Positions 8,488 to 16,775 of a stretch of DNA of 22,500 bases are shown piece by piece. The translations under genes were made by a program, and so were the position numbers. The notes below the pieces were generated by a model, which worked only from the letters and a program-made list of their open reading frames with translations, did not search any database and was not told the DNA's origin. Numbering within the stretch: position 1 is the first letter of the stretch; each line of letters starts with the position of its first letter. The stretch is from Prorocentrum cordatum (taxonomy: Eukaryota > Sar > Dinophyceae > Prorocentrales > Prorocentraceae), in NCBI GenBank assembly GCA_963575745.1, contig CAUYUJ010007213.1, positions 116,706 to 139,205 of the forward strand. Direction: 5' to 3'.

Positions 8488-8870
8488 AACATTGCTCTTG
8501 GGAGCGCCGGATCTCTGCGACGCCCCGGGGCCTCCACGGTGGGCCGGCGCCCATATGGGCCGCCAGCGCTCGCTCGCGCGGCGCAGGTGGCCACGGACAC
8601 GCGCAGGCCCGGGCGGAGCAGCCCCTGGGGACGGGGGCGGCCCAGGGGCGCGGAAGGGGGGGGGGGGCGGGGGGGGGGGGGGCGGAGAGCGCGGAGGGCG
8701 GCAAGGAGGCCCTGGCGGCCGACGCGGCCGTGCAGGAGAAGGTGAGGGGGGGAGGAGGGGGGGGAGGAGGCCAGGGCGCGTGAGGGGCAGGGCGGTGAAA
8801 GGAGAAGGAGCTCAGGAAAGGAGGGGAGGAGGGGGGAGGAGGGAGACCACGAAGAACAAGAGCCAGAAGA
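8488..8870. other. GC-rich segment with G runs; no confident gene
   Basis: The segment contains runs of 12 and 14 G around 8657-8682 and GA-rich sequence after 8735. The frame around 8680-8740 reads AEGGKEALAADAAVQEK and is followed by aag-gtgagg, which resembles an exon end with a GT donor. This is too little to call a gene. Confidence 0.4.
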
Positions 8871-9245
8871 AGAAACATAATAACAATAGTAACAATAATA
8901 ACAATAATAAGACTATCAACAACAACACCAACAACAACACCAACAACATCAACGACAACAACAACAATAATACTACTAATAATACTAATACTAATAATAA
9001 TAATAATATTAATAATAATAAAAATAAAAATAATAATACTAATAATAATAATAACAATAATAATAATAATACCAATAATAATAACAATAATGATAATAGT
9101 GATACGAATAATAATACTAATAAGAACAATCATAATAACACTAATTATAAGAATAATAATAATAATAATGATGATGCTGATGATGATGATGATGATGATG
9201 ATGATAATCATAGTAGTGATACGAACAATAATAAGAATCATACGA
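8871..9245. repeat. AAY (AAC/AAT) microsatellite, AT-rich island with a GAT run
   Basis: About 375 bp of aac/aat triplets with occasional act, agt and gat, ending in a (GAT)n stretch near 9168-9205, stand out from GC-rich surroundings. The plus strand reads as poly-Asn and the minus strand as poly-Ile or poly-Leu depending on frame, so the long ORFs spanning it are artefacts of the repeat. Confidence 0.93.
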
Positions 9246-9356
9246 CTGGGAAGACAAAACATACGATGGTGAAGAAGAAAACAAACAAGACGGCGACGGG
9301 ATGGCTAGACAGAGCATGGGCAGAGAGAAGGGGCGGGGCAGAGCAGAGGAGGACGA

Positions 9357-9401
9357 GGCGCTGGGCCAGCGCCCAGGGTCCACCCACTGGGCCAGCGCCC
9401 A

Positions 9402-9404
<3 letters not shown>
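9357..9404. repeat. Palindromic 17-mer and duplicated GGGCCAGCGCCC motif
   Basis: ggcgctgg-g-ccagcgcc at 9357-9373 is a perfect palindrome about one base. The motif ctgggccagcgcccaggg, itself a hairpin, occurs at 9361-9378 and is repeated at 9387-9404. Confidence 0.88.
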
Positions 9405-9410
<6 letters not shown>

Positions 9411-9436
<26 letters not shown>

Positions 9437-9612
9437 GAGGAGGAGGAGGAGGAGGAGAGGAGGAGGAGGAGGAGGAGGAGGGAGGAGGAAGGAGGCGGAG
9501 GAGGAGGAGGAGGCGGAGGAGGAGGAGGCGGAGGAGGAGGAGGAGGAGGCGGAGGAGAGGAGGAGGAGGAGGAGGAGGAGGAGGAGGAGGCGGAGGAGGG
9601 AGGAGGAGGCGC
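9411..9612. repeat. (GGA)n purine tract
   Basis: Nearly pure gga/gag triplets with gcg interruptions. It is paired, about 130 bp downstream, with a (TCC)n tract on the same strand, so the two could anneal intramolecularly. Confidence 0.95.
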
Positions 9613-9741
9613 TTGGAGGCCGCGCCCGAAGGGCAAAAGGTGCACGCGGCGGGCCAGCGCTCGGAGCGCAGGGCTCCCGCCGGGGGGGCCTCGGGCCGAG
9701 CTGCCTCGCGGCCGCGGGGCCGCGTCGGCGGGGAGGCACGC
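9613..9741. other. GC-rich spacer between purine and pyrimidine tracts
   Basis: This is the loop between the (GGA)n and (TCC)n tracts, with several short GC palindromes (for example around gcggccgcgg at 9708-9717). No gene is seen. Confidence 0.5.
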
Positions 9742-9803
9742 CCCTCCTCCTCCTCCTCCTCCTCCTCCTCCTCCTCCTCCTCCTCCTCCTCCTCCTCCTC
9801 CCC
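9742..9803. repeat. (TCC)n pyrimidine tract
   Basis: About 20 consecutive ctc/tcc triplets, followed by a short cac run. Confidence 0.95.
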
Positions 9804-9849
9804 ACCACCACGGAGAGGGCCAGGGGGGCAGCGGGCAGAGAGAGCAGCC

Positions 9850-10027
9850 CTCCTCGCGTCGTGAGAAAATCACGACGCGAGGTTTTTCGCTATCTTCGCC
9901 CTCCGGAGGTCCTCACCGGGCCGCGGGAGCGTCATAAAATGACTCAGGATGAAAAACCAGTCCCGGGGAAAGGGTCCAGACCTCTGGGGGTCGCGTCATG
10001 AAAAAATCATGACGTCGGGGGTCTGGG
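9850..10027 (-). mobile_element. Copy 5, inverted copy of the hairpin-bearing element with flanking 9-bp direct repeats
   Basis: Read on the minus strand, this copy aligns along its whole length with copy 3, from cccagaccccc (10027-10017) through hairpin B (cgtcatga, five A on plus, tcatgacg; 9994-10014), the ccgcggcccggtgagg core and hairpin A (9852-9882, 13-bp perfect arms). The inner terminus is degenerate (cagccctcctcgcg). The 9-mer agagcagcc lies just outside both ends, at 9841-9849 and 10028-10036, a plausible target-site duplication. Confidence 0.75.
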
Positions 10028-10036
10028 AGAGCAGCC

Positions 10037-10640
10037 AGCCCCTGCGCTGCGTGGCGGGCCACCGGCCACAGCCAGCACGCGTGCTGCGTGGCGGGCTGCC
10101 CCGGAAGGTCGGCGCATCTGCCCACAGGCGGGCGGAACCCCTACACCCCTCGACAGCGCTGCAGGCAGAGGCCATCGGATGAGCAAGGGGGGACGATAGG
10201 GGGCGGTGCGGTCTGCTGAGGGATGGGCTCCGACGCGCCAACTGCGCGCCGCATCTGCCAACGGCATCAACCGATCAGCCCAATCCATGCCACGCTATGC
10301 TGGTGTGGTGCGAGACATGTATCCACACCGCGCTTCACCCACATAAGAAGGGGAGGGCTCCTGGAAGAGGGGGACAGGAGGAGCCCCCCCCGTGCCCGTT
10401 TCCCACTCCCTGAGAGTCTTACTTTGTCAAAACATCCGATGCGAAGCCGCCATGGTGATTGGTCGCCGATCTGTCCCACAAGACCATGCACGGCGTCATG
10501 GGGCACAGCTGCTCGTGCTGACCCTGCTTTTGCTTCTATGCCTGCTCTCCGCTTACTTCTGCACGTCACTCCACCTTCATCTCTCTACTGCCCTGCTACG
10601 ATGCCCGTCCCCTCATCTCCCTATCACGCTCTTCTTTGTG
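10037..10640. other. Unique sequence without a recognisable gene
   Basis: A short repeated motif ctgcgtggcgggc occurs twice near 10047-10100. Open frames on both strands are short and carry no recognised motif. Confidence 0.5.
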
Positions 10641-10644
10641 GTTC

Positions 10645-11330
10645 TCCCCTCCTCCTCCTCCTCCTCCTCCTCCTCCTCCTCCTCCTCCTCCTCCTCCTCC
10701 TCCTCCTCCTCCCTCCTCCTCCTCCCTCCTCCTCCTCTCCCTCCTCTCACCCCCTCCCACTCTCCCTCCATCCCTCCCTCCCTCCTCTGTCCTCCCTCCG
10801 CCCTCCCTCTTCCTCCCTCCTCCCTCCCTCCCTCCCCTCCTTCCCTCCCGCCCCTCCTCCCTGCTCCTTTTCTCTTTCTCCTCCCCCCTCCCCCTCGCGC
10901 CCCTCCGCTGCCTGCCTGCGCCGCCCGTCCCGCCCCCCCCCCCCCCCGCCGCGGCCTCGCGCAGGGGCGGCAGGCAACCCGCCAGCAGGTTGCGGTGCCG
11001 CTGCCGGTGCATAGCCCGCGACATGGCGCGTCTGCGCTCCTGCGGGGCGGAGCCACTCCGCCTGCCCGTCCGTGTCCTCGGCCCGCTTCCTCCTCCCCCT
11101 CGGCCTCCCTCGGCCTCCCTCGAGCTCCTTCTCTTCCGCGTCGTCCTCCTCGACCTCCTCCGCTCCTCTGCCTCTTCGGCCTCCTCCTCCTCCTTCTCCT
11201 CCTCTTTGTCCTCGTCCTCGTCGTCCTCCCCCTCATCGTCCCTGCTCCTTCCTCCTCCTCCTCCTCCTCCTCCTCCTCCTCCTCCTCCTCCTCCTCCTCC
11301 TCCTCCTCCTCCTCCTCATCATCATCATCA
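10645..11330. repeat. Compound (CCT)n pyrimidine-rich region
   Basis: Pure cct/tcc runs occur at about 10649-10712 and 11250-11317, with CCCTCC-rich sequence and a 15-C run near 10935 between them. A short mixed GC segment lies at about 10945-11090. All frames are open for hundreds of codons, giving Pro/Ser/Leu-rich translations of no significance. Confidence 0.92.
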
Positions 11331-11746
11331 GCAGCATTCTTCCTTCCTCCTCAGTCATAGCCATATCCCTGCAGTCCCCTCCCCCCTCCCGTGGTCCCCA
11401 TACCCCGCCACTCGATGGTGCGCTTTCCTCACCGCCAGCCCATGTGGCCCGCCCCTCCTGGTCGAGCCCCCTCGCCCGCCAAACGATGAGCCGTCCCCCC
11501 TCGCCCCAACCAGCTCGCTCCCCACCCCTGTTCTTGAGCCCTCCCTCCCCCCCCTCGCCCGCCAGCCGACGGGGCGCCCCTCCTCTCCCGCCAGCCCACC
11601 CCAGCCCTCGTCGAGCTCCTCCCATCGCCTGCCTCTCGACCCAGGGACCCCTCCGCCTTCTCCACATCGACAACCGACGCCGCGAGTAATATCGCGGCGC
11701 CCGCGAGGAATCACTACCAGAGCTCTCTAGGCCACCAAGCGCGATC
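11331..11746. other. C-rich sequence without a recognisable gene, with one 8-bp hairpin
   Basis: Pyrimidine-biased sequence fills the stretch to about 11670. A perfect hairpin cgccgcga-gtaata-tcgcggcg lies at 11678-11699. Nothing else is recognisable. Confidence 0.55.
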
Positions 11747-11837
11747 ATCTTCGCGCACTCGCGCCGCCCCCTTGCAGGAAAAGGAAGCGCTCGGGCCCAC
11801 ACCGTAACGCGCGATAGAGTTTGGAACTTCTGCTTCA

Positions 11838-12142
11838 CGTGGCGCAATGGCGGCCCCTCCAGCACGCCATGCCTGGCAAGCATAGCGTGTCGTCCCGCTC
11901 TGCGGGAGGCCGGGCAAGGCTCGGGGCGTTGACGTCTGGGGGCCGGGACGTGGTTAGTCGGTGGTTCAGAGATGGGGTCCTGAAGGACAGGATCCTAAAT
12001 GTATGAAAGGATCCAAGGGTGGATTTACATTGTTTGAGGCACCTTGTCCTCAGGACCCCATCCCTCAGGACCCCATGCTTGCACCACCGAGTTAGCGTGT
12101 CGTGCCGGAGCGCGGTGGACCCGACCAGAACCGGCGGCGCGC
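11838..12142 (+). repeat. Dispersed repeat module, copy A (interrupted)
   Basis: The parts 11838-11957 and 12091-12142 align with copy B at 14785-14942: a cgtggcg start, an acgccatgcc-t-gcaag block, a gacgt/acgtgg-tag joint and a ccagaaccggcg block. The gap between the two parts is exactly the 133-bp inserted element plus one copy of the duplicated GTTAG. No coding function is evident. Confidence 0.75.
11958..12090. mobile_element. 133-bp MITE-like element with 26-bp TIRs and GTTAG target duplication
   Basis: The left terminus (11958-11983, starting tcggtgg) and right terminus (12065-12090, ending ccaccga) are inverted repeats matching at 22 of 26 positions. GTTAG flanks the element directly at 11953-11957 and 12091-12095. 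The interior also carries a second inner copy of the tcaggaccccat motif (12051-12061), pairing with the left arm, so the whole unit can fold back. It has no coding capacity. The related sequence at 14785-14942 lacks the element and has a single GCTAG at the joint. Confidence 0.85.
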
Positions 12143-12208
12143 ACCACGCCAATTCAGCAAACGTGCCTGACCGCATCTTCGCGTGCTCGCGCCGCCTCTG
12201 TTGGAAAG

Positions 12209-12336
12209 AGGAGGAGGAGGAGCAGGAGGAGGAGGAGGAGGAGTAGCAGGAGGAGGAGGAGGAGGAGGAGGAGGAGGAGGAGGAGCAGGAGGAGGAGGAG
12301 GAGGAGGAGGAGGAGGAGGAGGAGGAGGAGAGGCAG
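12209..12336. repeat. (GAG)n purine tract
   Basis: Nearly pure gag triplets with a few gca interruptions. Confidence 0.95.
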
Positions 12337-12401
12337 CCGCCCGGGCCCAGACCGCGGCGCACGAGGCGCCGTGGCCTTCGCGGCCCCCGCGGGTCACCCA
12401 G

Positions 12402-12583
12402 GTTCTCCCCCGAGGGGGAGCGGGAGGGGGGGGACGGCTGGGGGGGAGGAAGGGCTCGGGGGGGAGGAACCTCGACCTGGAGATCGCCGATAGTTCTCCC
12501 CCGAGGGGGAGCGGGAGGGGGGGGACGGCTCGGGGGGAGGAAGGGCTCGGGGGGAGGAGCCTCGACCTGGAGGTCGCCGATCG
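12402..12583. repeat. Tandem duplication of a 91-bp unit
   Basis: The unit starting gttctcccccgagggggagc at 12402 recurs at 12493, with only a few differences to about 12583. Each unit starts with a small hairpin (ctccccc-ga-gggggag). Confidence 0.92.
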
Positions 12584-12635
12584 GTCGCCGATAGGTCGGC
12601 GATGGGCCCCCAATGGCGCAACCGCGCGCTCCTGG

Positions 12636-12887
12636 GCGGATCCGGCCCCTATCGGCGATCCATGGGCGATTCAGAGCCGATGCGGCCCTGCGTGAGCATC
12701 GACCCCTGCGAGAGTGCGCTGCTGATTTTGTTCAAGCAGTTGCAAGATATACAAAGCAGAGTTTGCCCAACTGCTGGGAACTACCCGACGGCCCAGAGGA
12801 ATCCGGGAGCCTCGGCGGATCTGGCCCCTATCGGCGACCCCTGGGCGATTCAGAACCGATGCGCCCCTGCGTGAACGTCGACCCCTG
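12636..12887. repeat. Two 73-bp direct repeats, period 179
   Basis: Segments 12636-12708 and 12815-12887 are the same length and mostly identical (gcggatc-ggcccctatcgg, gggcgattcag-accgatgcg, tcgacccctg). A weaker third resemblance (atcggcgat, gggcgat, tcgatgcg) appears at about 18228-18275. The spacer 12709-12814 shows nothing recognisable. Confidence 0.88.
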
Positions 12888-12964
12888 GGGCCTTCTAAGG
12901 GCACGTTTCGTTTATTTTTGGCGATAGTGGGCATTATGGGGGGGGCGGGGGGATATAATAGGAA

Positions 12965-13064
12965 GCCCCAAAGTATACACCACCACCACCTCCCTCCCCC
13001 CCTCCCTCTCGCTGGAAAGAGGAGAGAGGAGGAATCGACCTGGTGGTGGTGTATATTCTTTGGG
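12965..13064. repeat. Imperfect ~24-bp inverted repeat (hairpin)
   Basis: gccccaaagtatacaccacc (from 12965) pairs with ggtggtggtgtatattcttt (13042-13061) and the following ggg, with one small bulge and few mismatches. The loop is pyrimidine- and purine-rich. It lies directly against the inverted-repeat end at 13065. Confidence 0.8.
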
Positions 13065-13189
13065 CCCCCATATAACGTAACGCCCCCCCCCTCGCCGTGT
13101 GGCTCTGGCACCACCGCCGCGCCCGCGCGCCCGAGCGCCGAGCGGCGACGGCGACGGTCCGAGCAGCATGTCGGAGGCGACCTGCCCCA

Positions 13190-13450
13190 CAGCGCCCGTG
13201 TACACCATCGTGCTCGCGTGCACCACAGCGCGTGTGCACCACAGCGCCTGCATGCACCGCAGCAGCCGTGTGCGACGCAGCGCCCGTGTACACCACAGCG
13301 AATGTGCAACACCGCAGCAGCCATATGCAACACAGCGCATGCGTATATCCCAATGCTTGCGTGCGCCGCAGCGCCTGTGCACACCACAGCGCCTGTCTGC
13401 ACCACAGCATCCGCGCGCACGCAGCGCTGGCGTGGACACACAGTGCCTGC
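13190..13450. repeat. CACCACAGCGCC minisatellite, irregular ~15-24-nt units
   Basis: Variants of gtgtacaccacagcgcc recur about a dozen times with variable spacing. All plus frames and several minus frames stay open. A short related motif (gtgtgcaccacagc) recurs at 17537-17550. Confidence 0.8.
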
Positions 13451-13569
13451 GTGCAGAGGACAGGTAGAACGAGCATGTAGGTGAGGATCTGCTGTGGACA
13501 ACTAAACGCCACGCCAGAGAAGTGCTAATAGTAGAATGCGACGGTCTTCTCTCCTCCCTCCTCCGCCAC

Positions 13570-13660
13570 CTCCGCCTCCTCCTCCTCCGAGGGGGAGGAG
13601 AAGGAGGAGGAGGAGGAGGAAGAGGAGAAGAAAGAGGAGGAGAGGGAGGAGCAGAAGGAA
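13570..13660. repeat. CCT then GGA tract
   Basis: A short run of ccgcctcctcctcc switches at about 13588 to gga/gaa repeats, so the tract can fold on itself. Confidence 0.85.
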
Positions 13661-13698
13661 GAAATCTAGTTTTTACTGGGCACACAAGACCACAATTT

Positions 13699-14040
13699 CG
13701 GATCCCTATGCGGATCCCAGTGCGGGTCCGTATGCGAATCCCTATGCGGACCCCAAGGCGAATCCCTATGCAGATCCATACGAGGATCCCTAAGCGGATG
13801 ATTATGCGGATTCCGATGCGGATTCCGATGGATGTGGATCCCGATGCGGATGCCTATGCGGATGCCATGCGCAGTGCCATGCGAATCACTATGCGAATCC
13901 CTATGAGGCTCCTTACGCGGCGTGCGGATGCCTATGCAGAAGCGCATGCGCATGCCTATGCGGGCCCCCATGAGATTTACAATGCGGACCAGGCTCCTAT
14001 GCGGATTCCTGTGCGGACGCCGATGCGGATCCCGATGCGC
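13699..14040. repeat. 12-bp minisatellite (consensus CCTATGCGGATC)
   Basis: About 28 imperfect units of cctatgcggatc span 342 bp. One plus frame reads as M/V-R-I/M-P repeats and another as D-P-Y-A repeats; the minus strand is also open. Degeneracy between units indicates age. Coding cannot be ruled out but nothing upstream supports a gene. Confidence 0.88.
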
Positions 14041-14126
14041 ACGGCGGCAATGCCCGGAGCGCACTGGGGGGGAGGGGCGTTACGTTATAGGGGGGCGGGG
14101 GGGCCGGGGGGGCTATCATGCCCATG

Positions 14127-14300
14127 ACCCAGACATCCGATATCGTGTTTTTACCAATGCGGGGTCCCCGGAAGTCTCGACCCATTCCCCAGGACCGGTT
14201 TTTCCCCCCGGTTTCGATTGTTGACGGTCCCGAGGCCCCGCGAGGGCCCCGAGAGGCCGAGAACGGCGAAAAACCTCCGTCGCGTTTTTTTCAGTGCGCT
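14127..14300 (+). mobile_element. Copy 4 (degenerate) of the hairpin-bearing element family
   Basis: It starts cccagacatccga and shows the family order: degenerate hairpin B, gacccattccccaggaccgg, the gtcccgaggccccgcgaggg core, aaaaacctccgtcgcg, then a T run. The right terminus is not recognisable. Confidence 0.65.
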
Positions 14301-14335
14301 GGCTCTCTGTGAACTGTGCACAGAGTTTGAGCGAC

Positions 14336-14680
14336 GGCGGCGGAGGAGGAGGAGGAGGAGGAGGAGCAGGAGCAGGAGCAGGAGGAGGAGGAGGAGGAGA
14401 GGATGAGATGCGGAGGGGAGGTGGAGGGAGAGGGTGGAGGAGGGAGGAGGGGAGGAGGGAAGAGGAGTAGGGAGGAGAAGGAGGAGGAGGAGGAGGAGGA
14501 GGAGGGGAAAGGAGGGGGGGGGTGGGGGGGGGAAGGGGGGGGGGGGGGGGGGGGGGGGGGGTGGGGGGGAGGGGGGGGGGGGGGGGGTGGGGGGGGGGGG
14601 GGGGGAAAAAGAAAGGAAAAAGGGGGGAGGGGGGAGAGGGGGGAAGGAAAAAGAAGGGAGAAGGGGAAGGGAGGGATGAG
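14336..14680. repeat. (GGA)n tract followed by long G runs
   Basis: gga triplets to about 14505 pass into almost pure G at 14513-14605, including an uninterrupted run of 27 G at 14535-14561 and two runs of 17 G. A G-rich tail with A and GA continues to about 14680. The sequence is strongly G-quadruplex prone, and the exact length may be unreliable in sequencing. Confidence 0.9.
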
Positions 14681-14784
14681 GGGAATCTTGCAGAGGCGGA
14701 AGTGGCGTGGGAGAAAGGGGATAGGAGAAAGAGCAATGGGGGGGATGGTGAGGGATGAGAAATCCACGGGGCGGGATTACGCAG

Positions 14785-14942
14785 CGTGGCGCGGCGGTGG
14801 CCTCGGCGACACGCCATGCCTTGCAAGCGGATGTCGCATCGCTCCGCTCCACGGGGTGGGAAGCTGGACGATGACGCTTGTGGACCAGAACGTGGCTAGC
14901 GCGTCGCGGCGAAGCGCGCCGGGCCAGAACCGGCGTCGCGAC
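14785..14942 (+). repeat. Dispersed repeat module, copy B (uninterrupted)
   Basis: This copy aligns with copy A before and after its inserted element: cgtggcg, acgccatgccttgcaagc, then aacgtggctagcg and ccagaaccggcg. It represents the empty site for the 133-bp insertion. The stretch 14681-14784 shows nothing recognisable. Confidence 0.75.
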
Positions 14943-14956
14943 ACGTAGGAGGCGCG

Positions 14957-15200
14957 CACACACACACACACGAACATTCACACACACACACACACACATT
15001 CACACACACACACATTCACACACACACACACACATTCACACACACACATTCACACACCCACACACATTCACATACACACGCAGTCACACACACACCAACA
15101 CCAACACCAACACCAACACCACACACCAAACACACACACACACACACACGCAAAAGTACACACACGCACACACATACACACAAGCACACATGCACACACT
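14957..15200. repeat. (CA)n microsatellite with ATTCACAC and CACCAA variants
   Basis: Mostly ca dinucleotides, interrupted regularly by attcac, with a (caccaa)n block at about 15093-15120. A further short (CA)n lies at 15328-15342. Confidence 0.95.
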
Positions 15201-15490
15201 TTTAAGTCGGCGGCGCAGAGGATCCCTAGGCGCGAGCAGCAGATGGATGTGCGAATTGCGATCGAACGTTGTCGAAGGCAGAGTGTGCAAAACGTGCACG
15301 CTGTCAGTGCAGGGATGGGTGGTGTGAACACACACACACACACCGATCCCTGGGGCCCAGGATCGGCTTGGCCAGGGTCGGTGTAGGCGCACGGGCCGCC
15401 GCCCTCCGAGAAAACTTCGTGCACTGAAGTCGCCTGCCTCCCGCCTCGCCGACAACCGAAGCCGAGACAACACGCGAGGAGGGAAAGAGC
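15201..15490. other. Unique sequence without a recognisable gene
   Basis: Apart from the short CA run, neither strand shows a recognisable motif. Confidence 0.5.
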
Positions 15491-15492
15491 AG

Positions 15493-15680
15493 GAATGAGG
15501 AGGAGGAGGAGGAGGAGGAGGAGGAGGACGAGGAGGAGGAGGACGAGGAGGAGGAGGAGGAGAGGAGGAGAAGGAGGAGAAGGAGGAGGAGGAGAAGGAA
15601 GCCCTGTCCGCTCACGGACGCCTCCGCGGAGGCAGCGATCAGCAGAGGAGGAGGAGGAGGAGAAGGAGGAGGAGGAGGAG
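15493..15680. repeat. (GGA)n tract
   Basis: Two blocks of gga/gac triplets are separated by a short mixed segment at about 15603-15640. Confidence 0.93.
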
Positions 15681-15879
15681 GCTGAAGACGCTGCAGCTGT
15701 ACAGCTAAAGCCCGGTCAACGCAAAAAGGAGGTGGAGGAGGACGACGAAGTCTGGCCCCACCAGCCGCACCCGCCCCCCCCCCCCCCCCGAAGGTCCTCC
15801 TCGCCCGCGACTGTCGCTGGCGCGGAGGCTATCTCTGGCGCCGTCGCCTCTCCCAGGGGGGCCATCCCGCGCACTTCGT
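15681..15879. other. Mixed spacer with a 16-C run
   Basis: The stretch contains c-rich sequence at 15774-15789. Open frames here are extensions of neighbouring repeat ORFs. No gene is seen. Confidence 0.5.
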
Positions 15880-16775
15880 CTACTGATGCTGCTCCCCCTC
15901 CACCTGCGCCTCCTGCTCATCCCCCTCCTCCTTCTCCTGCCTTTCCTCCTCTTTCCGTTATCCCCCTGCTCGTGCCCATCCGCCACTGCCGCCTCCGCCT
16001 CGACACTCCCGCTGTCCATCATCCACTGTCGCCTTGTCTCCCTCCTTCCTCTGCTCCCGCTCCAACGTATCCTGCTCATCCTGCCCCTACTGCTGCTGCT
16101 CCTGCTCTTGCTATTCCTCGACATCCTCGTGCTTAGGTAACCCCCTCCACCACTACCTCCTCCTCCTCCTCCTTCCTCTTCCTGGATTCCTCCTCCTCCC
16201 TCCCCTCGTCCTCCGCCTCCTCCTCCTCCTGCTCTTCCTCCTGCTCCTCCTCCTGCTCTTCCTCCTGCTCCTCTTCCTCCTCCTCCTCCTGCTCCTCTTC
16301 CTCCTCCTCCTGCTCTTCCTCCTCCTCCTCCTCCTCCTCCTCCTCCTCCTCCTCCTCCGTTGCCTTCCTGATCCGTTTTCTCCCCTCGCCCTCTGCCTCG
16401 CCAGCCTTTGCCCCCGTCGCCGTTTCCGTCCTCGGCTCCTCGAGCAACCGAGCCCTTCATCCCCCCCGGCTACCGCCGCTGCTCTGGCTGCCCTGCCGCC
16501 CTCCGCCTGCTCTCCCTGGCCGTCGCCCCCCCTCGTCTCTGCCCGCCCTCTCCCCCTCGAGCTCCGGCCTCCAGCTGCGACCTCCCCCGTGTGCCTCTGC
16601 CCCCGTTCCCCCCTCCTGTGTCCCCCCTCCCCTGCCCTCTCACCCCCGTTCCCCCCTCCCCTTCCCCGTTCCCCCCCTCGCTCCGCCCCGGTCCCCCCTC
16701 CCCTGCCCTCGAATTACTCCTGTTGTTCCTCCCCCCTCCCCCGCCCCCCCGGGTCTCCACCCCAGTGGCCCCCAG
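15880..16775. repeat. Long pyrimidine-rich region with (CCT)n and CTGCTCCT variants
   Basis: Irregular cct/ctg-rich sequence to 16155 passes into denser cct triplets at 16156-16366, with a regular cctgctcttcct variant, and then C-rich sequence with cccccctcc motifs to 16760. The translations are Leu, Ser or Pro homopolymers. Confidence 0.9.

Larger units (their letters stand above)
11747..12196. repeat. 22-bp direct repeats bracketing module copy A
   Basis: The motif atcttcgcg-ctcgcgccgcc occurs at 11747-11768 and 12175-12196 with 20 of 22 bases identical. The two copies bracket the dispersed module and its inserted 133-bp element. Confidence 0.75.
13065..14095. repeat. Segment bounded by 22-bp inverted repeats
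   Basis: The arm at 13065-13086 (core atataacgtaacgcccc) is the reverse complement of 14074-14095 (ggggcgttacgttata) at 21 of 22 positions. The 1,031-bp interval holds two minisatellites and a GA tract, and no gene. No convincing target duplication was seen, so this may be either a non-autonomous element or two inverted copies of a shorter repeat. Confidence 0.65.

Noticed and set aside
7823-9262. 479-codon minus-strand ORF with poly-Ile
   Set aside because: It is the complement of the AAY microsatellite joined to the out-of-frame translation of the CCCAGACCCCC elements.
8471-9937. 488-codon plus-strand ORF rich in Asn, Gly and Glu
   Set aside because: Its length comes entirely from AAY and GGA microsatellites that lack stop codons; it has no conserved domain and begins inside a MITE-like element.
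10636-11730. 364-codon Pro/Ser-rich plus-strand ORF
   Set aside because: It is a translation of (CCT)n; all three frames are equally open.
13190-13450. CRISPR-like array
   Set aside because: Units and spacers are irregular and similar to one another; this is a minisatellite in a eukaryotic genome.
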